64,000 nucleotides of DNA, taken from NCBI RefSeq assembly GCF_011075055.1, contig NC_058156.1:4464001-4528000 (forward strand), given 5' to 3'. The notes under the pieces were generated by a model that saw only the letters and a program-made list of their open reading frames with translations, was not told the DNA's origin and searched no databases. A program made the position numbers and the translations under genes. The DNA is from Mangifera indica. Its lineage: Eukaryota > Streptophyta > Magnoliopsida > Sapindales > Anacardiaceae. Shown here in pieces: positions 47,308 to 59,963 of this stretch. Within the stretch, counting starts at the first letter, position 1; each line of letters starts with the position of its first letter.

Positions 47308-48022
47308 TGTCATAGGCTTATATTTACATGATGGTCCTATGCAACACTTGGCGACAATATGCACTAAGTCAACCTAAATGTCCAAACATTGTTGTCTATT
47401 GAAAATATACGAAAGCACAAAATTAGTTAATTCATACAAAGTAAAGAATATATAAAGGTAGAAGAAGAGAGAGCTCAATATATGCTAGAAAATGCTTTGT
47501 ATTCCTTATGTGTTTTGTGTTGTACAAGTATGCCCTTTTATAGGTAAAGGCTTACAAAAAATGACAAAGTACATTGGTATATACAAATGTGATAGGACAT
47601 GTTTCATCCTTCTAGGTTGTCAGGCTCCTGCACACTGCATGCATGGTCCTCTGTACACTGCATGCGTGACCCTCTGCATACTACTTGCATGGGTGCTTAG
47701 TTGTAATAACTTGCTACCCATAGTCTGCATGTCTGTTCAACTACACATTGCCTTCATCCTGCACACTTTGTCTACATCTCTGCTACCTTCTACACATTGC
47801 CTGCATGTTGGCCTCACTAGAAAATCTTTTACACATAGGGCTACATGACTGGCTTGTGGTAGGCACCAATTGTTATCTCCTACAAAGTGGCCTGACATAG
47901 TAGGCTGTGTTGGCATATGAGCTTGGCTGGGGCTCTTGGCTGCTTGAATGAAGGTGACCCAAATGTTAGATTTGGGTTGGATAAACCTTTATTGGGCTGA
48001 CACAAATAAAAGAGTTATGACA
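47308..48022 (-). repeat. 5' LTR of gypsy V
   Basis: TGTCATAGG at the left edge and TTATGACA at the right. It aligns with 42112-42809 over its full length. Confidence 0.85.
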
Positions 48023-48984
48023 TAAAGGCCAGGAGACTTATTTTCCACAAATTTTTATCTGTTAAGTTTTAACAAATTAAATACTCATTTATTATCTAAT
48101 TTGTATTAAATTTTGTTGTTAATATTAAAGATAAAAATATAATTTAATAATTTTATTTTAAAAAAAGAAAACTTTATTCTTTTTTTCATTATAGTTTTGA
48201 AAATTGATAATTTCTCAATAACTTAGTTTTAAAAACCTATTTTTTCATCCCCACCATTTAAGCTTTTCATATTTTAATGTTAACAAACACTTTTTTAAAG
48301 TTTAATACATTACACTTAAACCTCAAAAAATACATTCTCTCTTTCTGATGACCCATTTTTTATGTGTTATTGACCCCACCACCGACACCCTCTCATTCTC
48401 TGGTGGTTTTTTGATATGAAAACACCTAAAATCCAACTTAAATTGATCAATGGTTGTGCAAATCTATGTGTTGACTGATGCTCAAATTGACTAGAGGACA
48501 TCGTATAGGTAAATTGGTTTAGATCCATATACCCTATTCTAGATTCTAGGTAGAAGATATAGAGTCATATGAAAGGTAGCCCACTAGTTAAGAAAGACCT
48601 AAGATGCACATCTATCTAATATTGCAAAGCAAGGCAAAATAAGGGAATCAAGTACAACCTAAGAAAGAAAATATTTAAATTGTGAGCATTGATTAGATCA
48701 TAGATCACCATCTCTCAATACTAGAATATTGCTTCATCAATCCACTCATAAGGAAAAGCAGGCATGCTAAGTAAATATGATGGCATTAGAATGCATTGGG
48801 TTTTACACCTCAAACATGAAATGCGTATTGCTAGTTAATGGGAATAGTGCGTTTACTTTAAAGTAAGAGATGTTTAGCGTTGTTTTAACCATAACTGCAG
48901 TTGGTGTTATATCCATTGTTTAAATAGTCGTAAGTGATGATGGTGGTTTAACAAATTAATCAGAATTGGTTGTTATAGAATGCT
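48023..48984. other. Non-coding; ancestral upstream region of the RPN7 copy
   Basis: AT-rich up to about 48300, then mixed sequence with no open frame or recognised repeat. If gypsy V is removed, 48027 onward joins the RPN7 core promoter, so upstream regulatory DNA should lie here. I see no clear individual site. Confidence 0.4.
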
Positions 48985-51540
48985 TTGTAAGACATTGAAG
49001 AAGAGAAGTGGTCAAATCCCTAAGTCTTGTTCGCCCTATTTCTTTCTACAATACTATCTACAAATGCATTACAAAAATCTTGGTAAATAAAATTAAAGCT
49101 TTCTTGTCTAACCTTATTAACCGTGCACAAGGAGCATTTGTGAAAAGTAGGAAAATTGGAGATAACATTCTCCTCTGCCAAAGTTTGCTTCTCAACTACC
49201 ATTGGGCTTCTAATAAAAGCATAGACTACACTCTCAATATTGACATTAGAAAGGCCTATGATTGTGTTGATTGGTGGTTTCTCCTCTCTATTTTATCCCT
49301 GTTTAGGTTTCCCTCTATTTTGGTCAATTAGATCAAAAAATGCATTTCAACTCCTATGTATTCTATAGCTTTTAATGGCAAGATAACTAGTTTTTTCAAT
49401 GGTAACTGTGGGCTTCAGTAAGGTGATTTTCTTTCTCCATATTTGTTTATCATTGTCATGGAAGTCTTTTCAGACTTACTTAAGCATGTGGCTACACACC
49501 CTTCTTTCTTATTTCACTCAAGGTGCAAGAAGAAGAAAATAAGTCACTTATGTTTTACTAATGACTTAATGTTGTTTTATAAGGCAAATAAGACTTCGAT
49601 TTCCCTTTTGAAGAATACTTTTGATATTTTCTCTCATTGGTCTGGTCTTGATACTAACCTTGCTAAAAGTCAGATTTTCTTTGTAGGCACTTGTAATGAG
49701 GAGAAAAGAAATATTGCTAGAATTATGGGGTTTGACATTGAATGCCTCCTCATTAAGTATTTAGGTGTTCCTTTTATTATTATCAAGTTAAGGAAAGTGG
49801 ATTGCAAACCTCTTATTGATAAGATCCTTAGTCATATTCTCTAGTGGAAAAGTAGGTTTCTCTCATATGTTGGGAGGTTTGTGCATATCAAGTTATTGAT
49901 ATATAGCTTGAAACGAGCTTCTTATTGACAAGTTACAAGCCCTGTAACTCCTTTTGGATCAAAACTTATAGTTGTTCAAAGTTTATATATGCATTTTAGA
50001 TTAAATTTATCTATGGGCTTGGGTTGACCTCTTTGTTGGCTCCTTTAAGCATCCAATCATCCTCGAGTGAGCTGGTTTTAGTCTCTAAGCCCACCATAAG
50101 CCCTACTAAGGCTTGTTACACCTTTTTAGCTTTGCTCCTCGTAGTTGGCCCAACTGGAATGTGTAGCAGATCTCTTTGATGGCTCAATGCTCCCACGATG
50201 CCTCTATCAGACTATGTCCACCACTTAGCCTTCTCTTAGACTCCAAATGATTTGAAACACACCATCCATAAAATCAGTTTGGGTGCCACCATTTACCATA
50301 TTTTGTGGGAATGGAATAAAAGGATATTCTCTAATGAAAGAAGAAATTAGTCCCTTATGGTTAAATCTATTAAATCCATAGTCTGGGATAAGGCTTTGGA
50401 CCTATTAAAAATCACTAAATTTGTGGAGAATGAACAAATTGCTTAATCTTGGTCTATATTGAATTGCATCTTCAAGTGATGGCGGTGGCATTCTAGTATG
50501 CTATAATGAAGAAAGGTTGGATGTTTTACTAACTATTTGTTTCCTATGGTGGTTCACTTTGTCTACCTTTTTTTGTCCAAGTCCCCTATGTTTGTCTCTT
50601 TTCCATAGCTTAGGTTGGTTCTTGTGCTTTGTCAGGCCTTATAACGTTTAGAGGTGTCTTTTGTCCGTTTGCTTCGTAACTCCTATTGACATCCTTGGCT
50701 TTCCCCTTAGTTGTGGTTCTCTACTGCTTTTCATGCATGGTCAGTTATATGTTCCAACTTGCATGCTCAAGTTCTTTCTTATTGGATTAAGCTCATTGCT
50801 TTTATTAGATAATTTCATTGTTGATTTATGTAGAGGTTGTTGGTTGTTCCTTCCTCTAGTGTATGATTTCCTTTTTGTGTGTTGGTTTACTTTGGCCTCC
50901 CTACTTGCTCCAGGTCTCTTGCTCTTGGCTCTTGTCCTCAGCTTTGCTTGTCTCTTTAAAGATAATCAAGACTTTTGTTTAGTTATGCTCCCTTGCTACT
51001 CTATGTGTAATAACAAATGTTATGCTCTAAGATGCACGCTTCATTGTTCTCATATCAAGTCCAATTTTATGCCTTATTTGAGAAGTCTTGTCACTACTCT
51101 CTATTGTGGCTATGGGTTGGTCCTTGTTCCTCTTTTTGATTTTCCTTTTCTATGTTAAATCTTCATTGGAATGCTCTTTGTTTTTTTTGTTATGTTCTTT
51201 TCTTGGAGTTACTCTCTCCTCCAATTACCATAGATTACTATGAGTTGGTGTTTTAGATTCCTTGTTCCATGATTGATGGCTTGGTTTATCTTGTAATCAT
51301 TTTGTAGCTAGACATGTTTATTTTGTTTGTTATGGGGCTTTTGAGTTGGCTTATCCTTTTGAACTTTATCTTTGTAGGTATCACATAGTTATTCGATAGG
51401 AGGAAAGTTCTTTGGTTCCCTTTCTTGCTAAGTCTTTGCTATTCTTATCTATTTTTCCCTAGCTTTTCATTGTACGACTTGTACCTAGTTTTTAGCTGCC
51501 CTTTCTTTTTGTTGGGTGACTATTTGTTTTTTTTCCTTCC
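48985..51540 (+). pseudogene. LINE (L1-type) RT and 3' region, truncated
   Basis: Plus strand. 'LVRPISFYNTIYKCITKILVN' (49020-49085), 'LINRAQGAFVKSRKIGDNIL' (49110-49170), 'NIDIRKAYDCVDWWFLLSIL' (49235), a stop at 49329, 'SPYLFIIVMEVFSDLL' (49440) and 'SHLCFTNDLMLFY' (49540), where the F-A-D-D box has become F-T-N-D. Then 'LIKYLGVPFIIIKLRKVDCK' (49755) and 'SRFLSYVGRFVHIKLL' (49855). Downstream text to about 50460 fits the C-terminal part; 50500-51540 is T-rich and would be the 3' UTR, ending at a (TA)n run. A 165-codon hydrophobic frame at 50661-51158 lies in this tail and is probably chance. The element is 5'-truncated and inactive. Confidence 0.8.
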
Positions 51541-51558
51541 TAGGGTGTGGTTTTAATA

Positions 51559-51578
51559 TATATATATATATATATACG
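51559..51578. repeat. (TA)n run
   Basis: About ten TA units at the end of the LINE tail. Confidence 0.9.
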
Positions 51579-51630
51579 TTTCCATGTATTTTTCTCTCTT
51601 ATAAAGAAATGTAATTATTTTGGGTTTTTA

Positions 51631-51635
51631 TATTA
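51631..51635. repeat. Target-site duplication of solo LTR (left)
   Basis: TATTA, identical to 56295-56299. Confidence 0.65.
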
Positions 51636-52376
51636 TGTAACACCCTTTTATAGATACATACCCCTACATGAAATATACATCAGAATAGATGTACTAAATT
51701 TTAAAGCAATTGTTAATAAACTCAAAATCATTCAAATTATGCAACATTTAATAATGTCCTACAACCCTAAAAGTGCATTATTATTTAGAAAATCAAGTAA
51801 TAAAATTTATACACTAACTCAAGAAATCAAATGTGCATGAATAGTTAAATACATCTCTAAACAAATTAAAAACTCAATCAAGAAAAATGACAGTATTACC
51901 CCTGCCTACATATGCCTCTACAAACTGACCCCATTGACTCCCCCGCTACCTCCCTACTACTTCATAACTCTACTTGTAAAACCACATAAATAGAAAATGT
52001 GAGTGAAATACACTCAGTAAGTAAAAAATCTTATAATCTCTCAATAAGCAAATTCAAATAATCACAAAAATCATGTGTCTTGTTTTCATAATCCACATAT
52101 CCATACGAATGTTTATTCAGCATCCCCAATGCTAATCTGAAACATCTTAGCGCCCAACGCCTAACCCATAATAGTGGTGTCATCTTGAATGACTAATGTC
52201 ATATAGTGTATATCAACATCTTAGATGCTTGGTGAAAGCATGAGACATCTCAAATGTCAATTATAAAGTGCACCTAATGCATATGTCGTCCGGGCTCAAG
52301 GCTATGGATACCATATCATAAAGGCAGTAAGACCTCTGGTCTCTTTTGCTATCACACATGCATCTTAGATGCTTTG

Positions 52377-54754
52377 TGTAACACTCAGATTCAGGTATGC
52401 CAGTAAACTCTACTTCCAAAATTACCTCTAAAGTTGATTTTATAAATTGTTGTTTAAAGAAATTGTGAAGGAATTCTTTAAAAACTACAAAATGAGTAAT
52501 AATTTTTAAAAGGGGTAAAATGGTTATTTTAGAAGAATTTAAGGGACAAAATGAGAATGTAAATTGAATGACACACTGAGAATTATAGATGGTGTTAAGG
52601 GTTTTTGGTCATTGTATGGTGATATAATAATCATTTTTTGAGAAGGCTAAAGATAAATTAGTCCAAAATGGTTATAAAGACAATGATGTAAATTGAATGA
52701 TTACTATTCACTTTCTTCTTTCTCAACTGAGACTTCTCCATAGAAATTTCACTAAGGTTTGCTTAAAGCAAAACTTTACCAAAAAACCTAGTTAAACTAC
52801 TAATTTTCAAAGTCTTCAGTTATAAAAATTATAAATCTGTCCATTTTGGTAAATTATAAGGTAAAAAGTTTAATTTTTAAAAGATGTCAAGTTTAGAGTT
52901 TTAATTGATGATTATTTTTTCGGATGATTAAGGTTGCTAAGAATAATAAAAGAAGGAGAATAGGCCTAAATCACCAATCAACAAAAAAAATGTAAGAATT
53001 TCATACTTTACATACTTGAAGTAATTTGAGTTAGGTTATTCAAATAACTTTTACTTGTATAAGTGTGTAGAGTATTAGAATTAAGTGATTTATGCTTAAA
53101 AGAATAAAACAATTCATTAGGACTCATGATGTAATTTTACGCCATAAGGGTATTTTAGACATTTCATATTCCTAGTGTTAGCTTAGTGGATTTTGTGTGT
53201 TGAGTATGTGAGAAATGATGAATTGATGGAAGAATTTGCACTAAGGGTACGCATGTAATTTTCACTCAAAAGGGTAAAAGCATTATTTTATGTGATGTAA
53301 GTTAATTTTGTTTAATTATGTGTATGATATGTGTAAGAATAATATAGAGAAATTAATTTGATGCATGAGATATATATAAATGTATAAGAAAATAATTTGA
53401 TGCTTAATAAGGATAAAAAAAAAATGAGGAAAAAAAATAAATATGCATATTTCATATTATGGTTATACATGTATACATGAGGACTCATCACATATGCATG
53501 TTTTCAGAAAAATAAAGAAAGAGGAAAAATGTTTTCTAAGTTATGCATGTTTTTAGAAAATGGAAAACAAATGTTTTTAATTTTATAAATACTCATACGA
53601 TACAAGAAAGCAGAAAGCATGCTTAAAGGAAAAAAAATCCCTTACACAAGAGTTGTATTATGTGGACAACAAAAGAAATATGTCAATTGTATTATGTAGA
53701 CAGTAAAGAAAGATGTTAGCTATAATGTATGGATAACAAAGAAAAATAGTGTAATGTGAGATTAAAATTGCATGTAAGAGAGGATTGTACTTTGGATAGT
53801 GACTAAGAGTACTATCATATGTAGTCTAAATTGGTCAATGAAAATATTTGATAAACAAAAAAAAAAAATTAGCAAATGTTTTACGAAAGTCATTTGCATT
53901 AGAATCATGCATGCAAGCTTATGTGGTTGATAAAAAGGTGATAAAGATGTACGATCAGAAAATAGAAAAGTCATGATACTCATACATGCATAAATCATAA
54001 CGTGTGAATTATACTTGCATAGTAAAGAAAAGAATAAATATATGAATAAAAAGAATTATGATATATGGTTAATGCATGTTATGTGTAAATTATCTTGTAT
54101 GTGACTACTCTTGACACGCTGAGTATGGAAAAAATTGGTATTGATATGAAATGTTTTGAGTATTTAATATGATTTTTTTATTAAGCTGTAGTCGCTCACT
54201 CCATATAATTTTATATTTTACAAGTAAAAAGTTACAAAAGAGGTTCTAGGGGAGCTCTAGCGAGACATGAGGCTGAGAGAGGAAGACACTATATTTTTGT
54301 CAATTTATATATTTTTGATATATATGTGAATATATGTATCTATATATACTTGATATAAATATTGGTGAATATGTATATATATTTTGGTTCCTATATGTAT
54401 ATATGTGGTTATTGTATTGATGTGCATATATATCTATATAGTGATTAGTACATCCTCAGGGGAATATACATACATACATACATATATATATATATGTATG
54501 TATGTATATATAAAATTGTTGGAATTGGATATAAGGTTCCTGTGGGTGGTAATTTTTTCTGGTGGTTACTATTATTTATGTATTCCATTAATTGTGATCA
54601 AGTTGATGAAAATCTAGTCAGTTGACAGGATTAATTTGTATGAATTATTAATTGGGAGTGTTACAGAGCATAATAAAAATTCCCCAAGTCCTTATAAAAT
54701 AGGAAAACTCTTGTTGTTTTTCTATAACACACCTATTGGTTATAAGAGGTTACA
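52377..54754 (+). mobile_element. R2-type LTR, complete copy nested in solo LTR
   Basis: It begins TGTAACACTCAG and ends AGAGGTTACA, so the six terminal bases are perfect inverted copies. The last 1.2 kb matches 3205-4437 in the same orientation. No internal coding region adjoins it, so it is also a solo LTR. The flanks CTTTG and CTTGA agree only in part. A block at 53520-53560 is A-rich with 'gttttcagaaaa' repeats. Confidence 0.65.
54466..54512. repeat. Palindromic (CATA)n(TA)n(TATG)n microsatellite
   Basis: Four CATA units, a TA run and three TATG units form a perfect-looking hairpin. It takes the place of the (AT)n(AC)n tract of R2 copy 1. Confidence 0.9.
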
Positions 54755-56294
54755 CTTGAACGCCCATCGTCAGTGCAAAATCATCCAAAGGTATCAATGT
54801 CACACAGACTCACCCTGATGCTTTCATTATCACATTGCACACCGCTCGATGGTTCTCTATATGTGATACATTGTTTTTAGGTTTTGATTTAGAACCGCTC
54901 TAGTCGAGGTCCATGTTGTCATCCACACAATTAGACATACCCATAATAACCTTCGCTAGGGTTTTACATCTTGTTTCCTCAAAATTCTCCCTTATAGGGG
55001 TAGAATACTCATTTGTAAGCGCCTACATTCACTTCAAAACTTTATAAATTCTTTACTAACTCTTTATACCTTTTATTCTTGATTTTTCCAAACATACACA
55101 AATGTCTGTCCTTTATATACGAGTTTGTATTTTTATGGTAAGACATATGATCGTGTGTCTTATACCACACGGGTGTGTACCTATTCCCAAATCCACACTC
55201 TCATGGCACTATTCTACATAAGGAGAACTTCTTCCAACTACATATGACCATGTATTCCCCATACACAGGCATGTAGCACCAACTTTCTAGATTTTTGAAT
55301 TTCGTTTTTCCTCTATGTTTTACAACCTTCTATTCACAAATCCACAATCCTAAAAAAACACAACAATTTCCCTAACCATATAATGATTGCTTCTACCTTG
55401 TCAACGATTCGATATAAACTTTATAATCAAAGGATAAAGTCTCATTCTACAATCAACAATAGTGCTTATATGCATACTTCCATATAAACTTGATCCAACT
55501 CTTTTCCATATATCACTACCTCCATGCCTAAACCTTTTATATCCTTATCTTTCGATTCTTGAGAAGCATATATGTATGTACATAAATGTAAATCACCAAC
55601 ATTCCAAGCGACAAAATAAAATCATGAATTCATCCACAAGAAAACCATATGTTCAACATAAATTCACAATTCTTGCATCATACCAATATAAAAGTATATC
55701 CATATCTCAATTATCAGTCTTTTGATACACTGATCAAATCATATATTTTCCTTTAACATAGAATCATCCATGTACATATGAATTTACGCTCCATTAAGAC
55801 AAAGTTCATATATAAATAATATGTGAACTTTTATCCTCTATCCCTTTCTTATGTTCACGACTTTCAAGACTCACAAATCTCTATTTTTCTCTTTGTATTC
55901 TTTGTAAAATTTAGGGTAAAAACTCTTAGACAAATGCATTCTCAATCCTTTTTATTTTCACCTCTGACAGTAGTACACGAGTGTGTAGTTAAGGCACATG
56001 AGTGTGTGTGCTGTTATATAATAAAGACATGTTTTGAAATCCTTGGGAAATGCATCTCTATCAATATTCAAATACATAAACGATGCACAAGTGTGTAGAT
56101 TGTCAAACTTAGTCAAAAACATGCACCAAATGAGAAAATACTATTTTACCTTTTTTGCCAAGTTACACACGGGCATGTGACCTTTCCACATGACTGTGCA
56201 TGCCAAATTTTACACACAACAATGCTTAAAGGTAAATGTACACAATCCAAGCCAAAAGACATAAATGACCTCGAGTATACCTGCGGGTGTTAAA

Positions 56295-56299
56295 TATTA
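56295..56299. repeat. Target-site duplication of solo LTR (right)
   Basis: TATTA, identical to 51631-51635. Confidence 0.65.
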
Positions 56300-56804
56300 G
56301 TTTAACCTTCTATGTATAAATTTTAATGTATAAAATGATTAATTTGTGAGTTGTGTTTGTGAAGACTTTTGTTAGAAATTTGAAATATGGTCTTCATCGA
56401 GATTATGTACACCAGTATACTGTAATTTACGAACGAGGGGGATTTCCACTGTGAAAAGGTTCTAGTTCTGCCTTCTTTTCTACTACATTTTGTCATTTGT
56501 GGTTATTGTCAATCGAAATAAGCCTTTTCACCTTAAATTTTTAACTATCAACTATCTTTTCTGAATAATTTGACTTTTACATAAAAGTATTCATTTCATT
56601 TTCAAAGTTATTAATTGAAATATTCACTTTTTAAGAGATTTATATGTGCATAACCATCATCGCTTATCCTATACCCATGTAACAAATATTAAATATAATT
56701 TTTTCCTTATCCTTAACCTTCCATGAAAACCGTGAAACCTTATCCTACTCAAGGTGAAACTTGTCTAAAACAGTATCTCACACTTTAAACATGAATATAT
56801 ATAT
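56300..56804. other. Intergenic, unassigned
   Basis: AT-rich, no credible open frame, no repeat recognised. Confidence 0.4.
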
Positions 56805-57247
56805 AAGACTGAATTCAAGTCAAACTTGTTTAAACTTAAAAATAAGCTCTATTTGAATGAGTTTGAAATGAATTTGACTCAAACAAATTTGAACTTGAGC
56901 TTAACCTTTAGAGTTAAATATTTTTGAACTTAAACTTAAGCTTAATCTTGAGAGTGTTGGGTAAATCAAACTATTGAGCTTAGAAAAATTCAATATAAAT
57001 TGACTAAAATAATGTCATTTTGATCGATACACATCAAAAAGATGTCGTTTTAATTATCTTTTGCTCTACTACAACATCAAGTTGAGCTCAAAACTTGACT
57101 TAGCTTGACATTGAAATTGAACTTGAATCAAACTCTAGATTGGCTTCCCTCAAGTAAGTTGAGCTTAAATAACTTTGAAAAAAGTTTAATAAGTTAGAGC
57201 TTAACTCTCTTCAAAGCTCGAACTCAACTCAACTCGTATCTAACCTT
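56805..57247. repeat. AACTTGAGCTT-word repeat, possible MITE
   Basis: Words such as AACTTGAGCTTAA, GAACTTAAACTTAAGCTTAA, AAGTTGAGCTCAAA and AGCTCGAACTCAACTC recur on both strands for 440 bases. The ends AAGACTGAATTCAAGTC and (reversed) AAGGTTAGATACGAGTT are weakly inverted. No target duplication is evident. Non-coding. Confidence 0.4.
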
Positions 57248-57778
57248 AGTTACATTAAAGTCTGAAGATTAATCTTAACAATTGGTGCACACATTGTTCA
57301 AGGCTTATAGATTGTTAAAGTTAAAATTTCATGTATGTGTATCCGTGCACCGTTAATTTATGAATTTTTTTTTTTAGGTTTATAGATAGTTATAAGGTGT
57401 AATATGAGTTATAACAAGTCTATAAATAGTTTATGAGATTTAGAGATGCATTAAATCATATTCAAATTGACATGAAAATATAAAAGAAAATCTTATGTTG
57501 TGTAAAAATGTGTTTGATTATGTACTTCTTCCTCTGGGGGTATGCATAATTTTTTTACACAATTAGGGGTAATTGTATTTTTTTTTTTTCAATTGAGTGG
57601 AGCTAAATAAAATCTTTGCTAGACTATTGAGGAGGTATATACAAGTTTTTATACGATTTGGGAGTAAATTTAACGTGTGTATATATATATATATTTATTT
57701 ATTTTTTCCCCTCCCCCAATTTTTACCCTTAGTTTTCAACCTGTTTAGCAGTTTTCTCCAGGCTTCCGTCTCCTACGT
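57248..57778. other. Intergenic, unassigned
   Basis: AT-rich with T-runs at 57367 and 57579 and a short (AT)n at 57680. A pyrimidine tract 'ttttttcccctccccc' lies before 57718. No gene seen. Confidence 0.4.
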
Positions 57779-59959
57779 TGTAATACCCCTAGATAATAAA
57801 AAGGGTAATTTGGTCATTTTGCTAATATTTGGTATTTCATTTATTGCTCAAATAGTTGGATTTTAAAGTGAATATGCCCCATATTTGGAGATTGTGTATG
57901 TTTGGGTGTGAATTCAGAGGAGATTATATATGGCACATTATCAAGATATTATATTTACATAAGATATATGTTTACTTATATATATAAAGTACCAACATAA
58001 GATATTATATGCTTCCATTTATATAAAGATATTATTATCTATGTATATTTACGTATAGCACACCTTAAAATGGAAATTACAAATTCACAATCAATCCGAA
58101 TCCCATAATTATGCATAAAAGAATGCAATTCTGGAAGGTTTGCCATGAAGGGCATTGCCTTCAACTTATATATAAAGTAACAACATAAAAAAAAAAAAAA
58201 GGGAGGAGAGAAAAGGGAGGCAATGGACGCATTTTATTTCTCTTATACCCAGCAATCGTTTTCGACAAAAGGGAGAGAGAGCGCAGAACCTCCAGAACGT
58301 CAATTAGGGAAGAAAGTCATCGGAGTTGTCGTCTTCATGCAAATATTGTTAAGATCGCCAGAGGAGAGGTAGGCCACCAACCATACTTTTCTGTACCTAA
58401 GCTTTGTGATATGAAATTTTTGAAGGTTGTGTATGTATATTGTATCTACTAATAATCATGTGTATTATGTGGCTAAGTTGTGTTGTTTTTGAAGAATAGA
58501 ATTTAGGCTAAAATTGATTATATGTATGCATTCGTACACTTTTATTATGATGATGATGATCGACGATTATGGATGTTAGGAGGTCGGGATCTTGTGTTGG
58601 CGCTTAGTTGGGTCACTGTCAACACCTCTAAGAGCTGGCCTAACAGCTAACAATACCGGATAGGTAGCATGTCAAGTGAACTCTCATTGTCGGTATGCTC
58701 AAAGCACGTCAAACATGCACCACATCTAGTGAAGTTCTTGCCACTGGCATACTGCACATTCACCAAAAATGTCACCCTCTCATCGGTATGTCGTGGTATC
58801 ACTGGCACGTACCCTACCATCGAGCAGCATACATAATCGTTGGCTGAGAAGCTGCCTGTGTGCATGGCGGACTTTTCTGCTTTGAAATTTAAAAGAGATG
58901 GCCATGTGCACACCACCTGGATATTTAAATGCAGGGTGCAGGTGCACTCAATAAGCTACAGTGTACCTGCACCACATGGCATATACCATTTATTGGGTGT
59001 AGACACACCCACCTTAGTTACGACGCACCATATGAATAAAATTTATTAATCATTTAATTAATTAATTATTTATTTATTTATCCATTTTCATCTATTAGCT
59101 TTTAGGCCAATTGAATATTATCCATATTAAATTATAAGAAATTAATTCTTAATTTGAGTACTGATATGAGAATAAGTCTATGGTCCATGAGAAATTATAA
59201 TAAGTTTGGTTAGGAAAAGTAGATATAATTGTACATACTTATGGAAGAATTATTTCGAATGCCAGTTGATGAGATGTCCTGGTATTAAAGAAATTATATC
59301 AAAGGCTAGTTGATAAGACAGCCTAGTAATAAGAAAGCACAAATCGATTGATGAGACGTCTCGGTCTTGGGAATTAGAAAAAAAAAGTTTAAGGGAGGTA
59401 AACGGCACTTAAGATGGGTGTCCATCCAGATTATAGTTATACGAGATACCTGGGATGGGTGCTCAGTTCAGCATGTATCAAAGATGGATGCTCATAAGAG
59501 GCACTTGAGACGAGTGACCAACTGTTATGCCCGAGGTGCATTCGATAGTGAGACTCTATTAAGGGGAAAGGTTAATGGGGAATGCCAATGACCTCGTGAG
59601 AACCTATGAGTATTTATACTCACAGTATATCTTATTCTGTGTTTTATAGGTAGGAAGGATGACAGGACAAGCAATGAGGCGAGTGGATCAGTATGCTGAG
59701 CTGCAAACTTGGCTCTTATTATTTTGTTATCTTGATTTATGTTATTTATGCACATGAGAATAATTAAATTACTAGTAACAGTTAAACTCATTATTATTGT
59801 TATCATATTTGGGATATTTTTGACATTCTAATTTAATTTCAATAAATAATAATTCTTTTTTAGTAAATGAAGTATTTTAATTTAGACATTTTTTTACACA
59901 AGACACATTTCTTCGAGATAATTATAGCTAAGGATATATTTCTGAAAAGGGGTGTTACA
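57779..59959 (+). repeat. 5' LTR of Tekay-like gypsy element
   Basis: It starts TGTAATACCCC and ends GGGGTGTTACA, near-perfect inverted ends typical of Tekay/Del-type LTRs, and is followed by a primer site. It is 2.18 kb long. It holds a (TATA)-rich stretch (57960-58060), a purine-rich block with 'gggagagagagcg' (58200-58300), and three diverged copies of 'gttgatgagacgtct(c/t)gg' at 59260-59365. A 3' copy is not in the window. Confidence 0.75.
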
Positions 59960-59963
59960 TTTT

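Larger units (their letters stand above)
42112..48022 (-). mobile_element. Full-length gypsy element V with two LTRs
   Basis: Two LTRs of about 0.7 kb in direct orientation bound a 4.5-kb interior, with primer site next to the right LTR and polypurine tract next to the left one, so it reads on the minus strand. LTR ends are TGTCA..TGACA. By eye I counted about 18 mismatches in a 145-base LTR segment (42298 versus 47492), so the insertion is not recent. Flanks share TAAA (42108-42111 and 48023-48026). The interior has gag, protease, RT, RNase H and integrase in order, all with stops. Confidence 0.85.
51636..56294 (-). mobile_element. Solo gypsy-type LTR with nested LTR
   Basis: The left edge TGTAACACCC and the right edge GGGTGTTAAA are inverted copies with one change, and TATTA flanks both. 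Removing the nested LTR (52377-54754) leaves about 2.3 kb. There is no primer site, gag or pol inside, so it is a solo LTR. Text such as 'gtgagtgaaatacactcag' (51999) mirrors 'tgagtatttatactcacag' in the Tekay-like LTR at 59605, which suggests minus orientation. The right half has recurrent 'acacgggtgtgt', 'acacgggcatgtg' and 'catgactgtgcatg' words. Confidence 0.6.

Noticed and set aside
50661..51158. A 165-codon hydrophobic open frame that looks like a membrane protein
   Set aside because: It lies in the T-rich tail of the plus-strand LINE, has no family motif, and its Leu/Phe/Cys richness follows from the T-rich DNA.
52372..54759. CTTTG / CTTGA as the duplication of the nested R2 LTR
   Set aside because: Only three of five positions agree, so I do not claim it.
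58647..58916. An 89-codon frame with several Cys residues on the minus strand
   Set aside because: It sits inside the Tekay-like LTR, antisense to the element, and has no recognisable domain.
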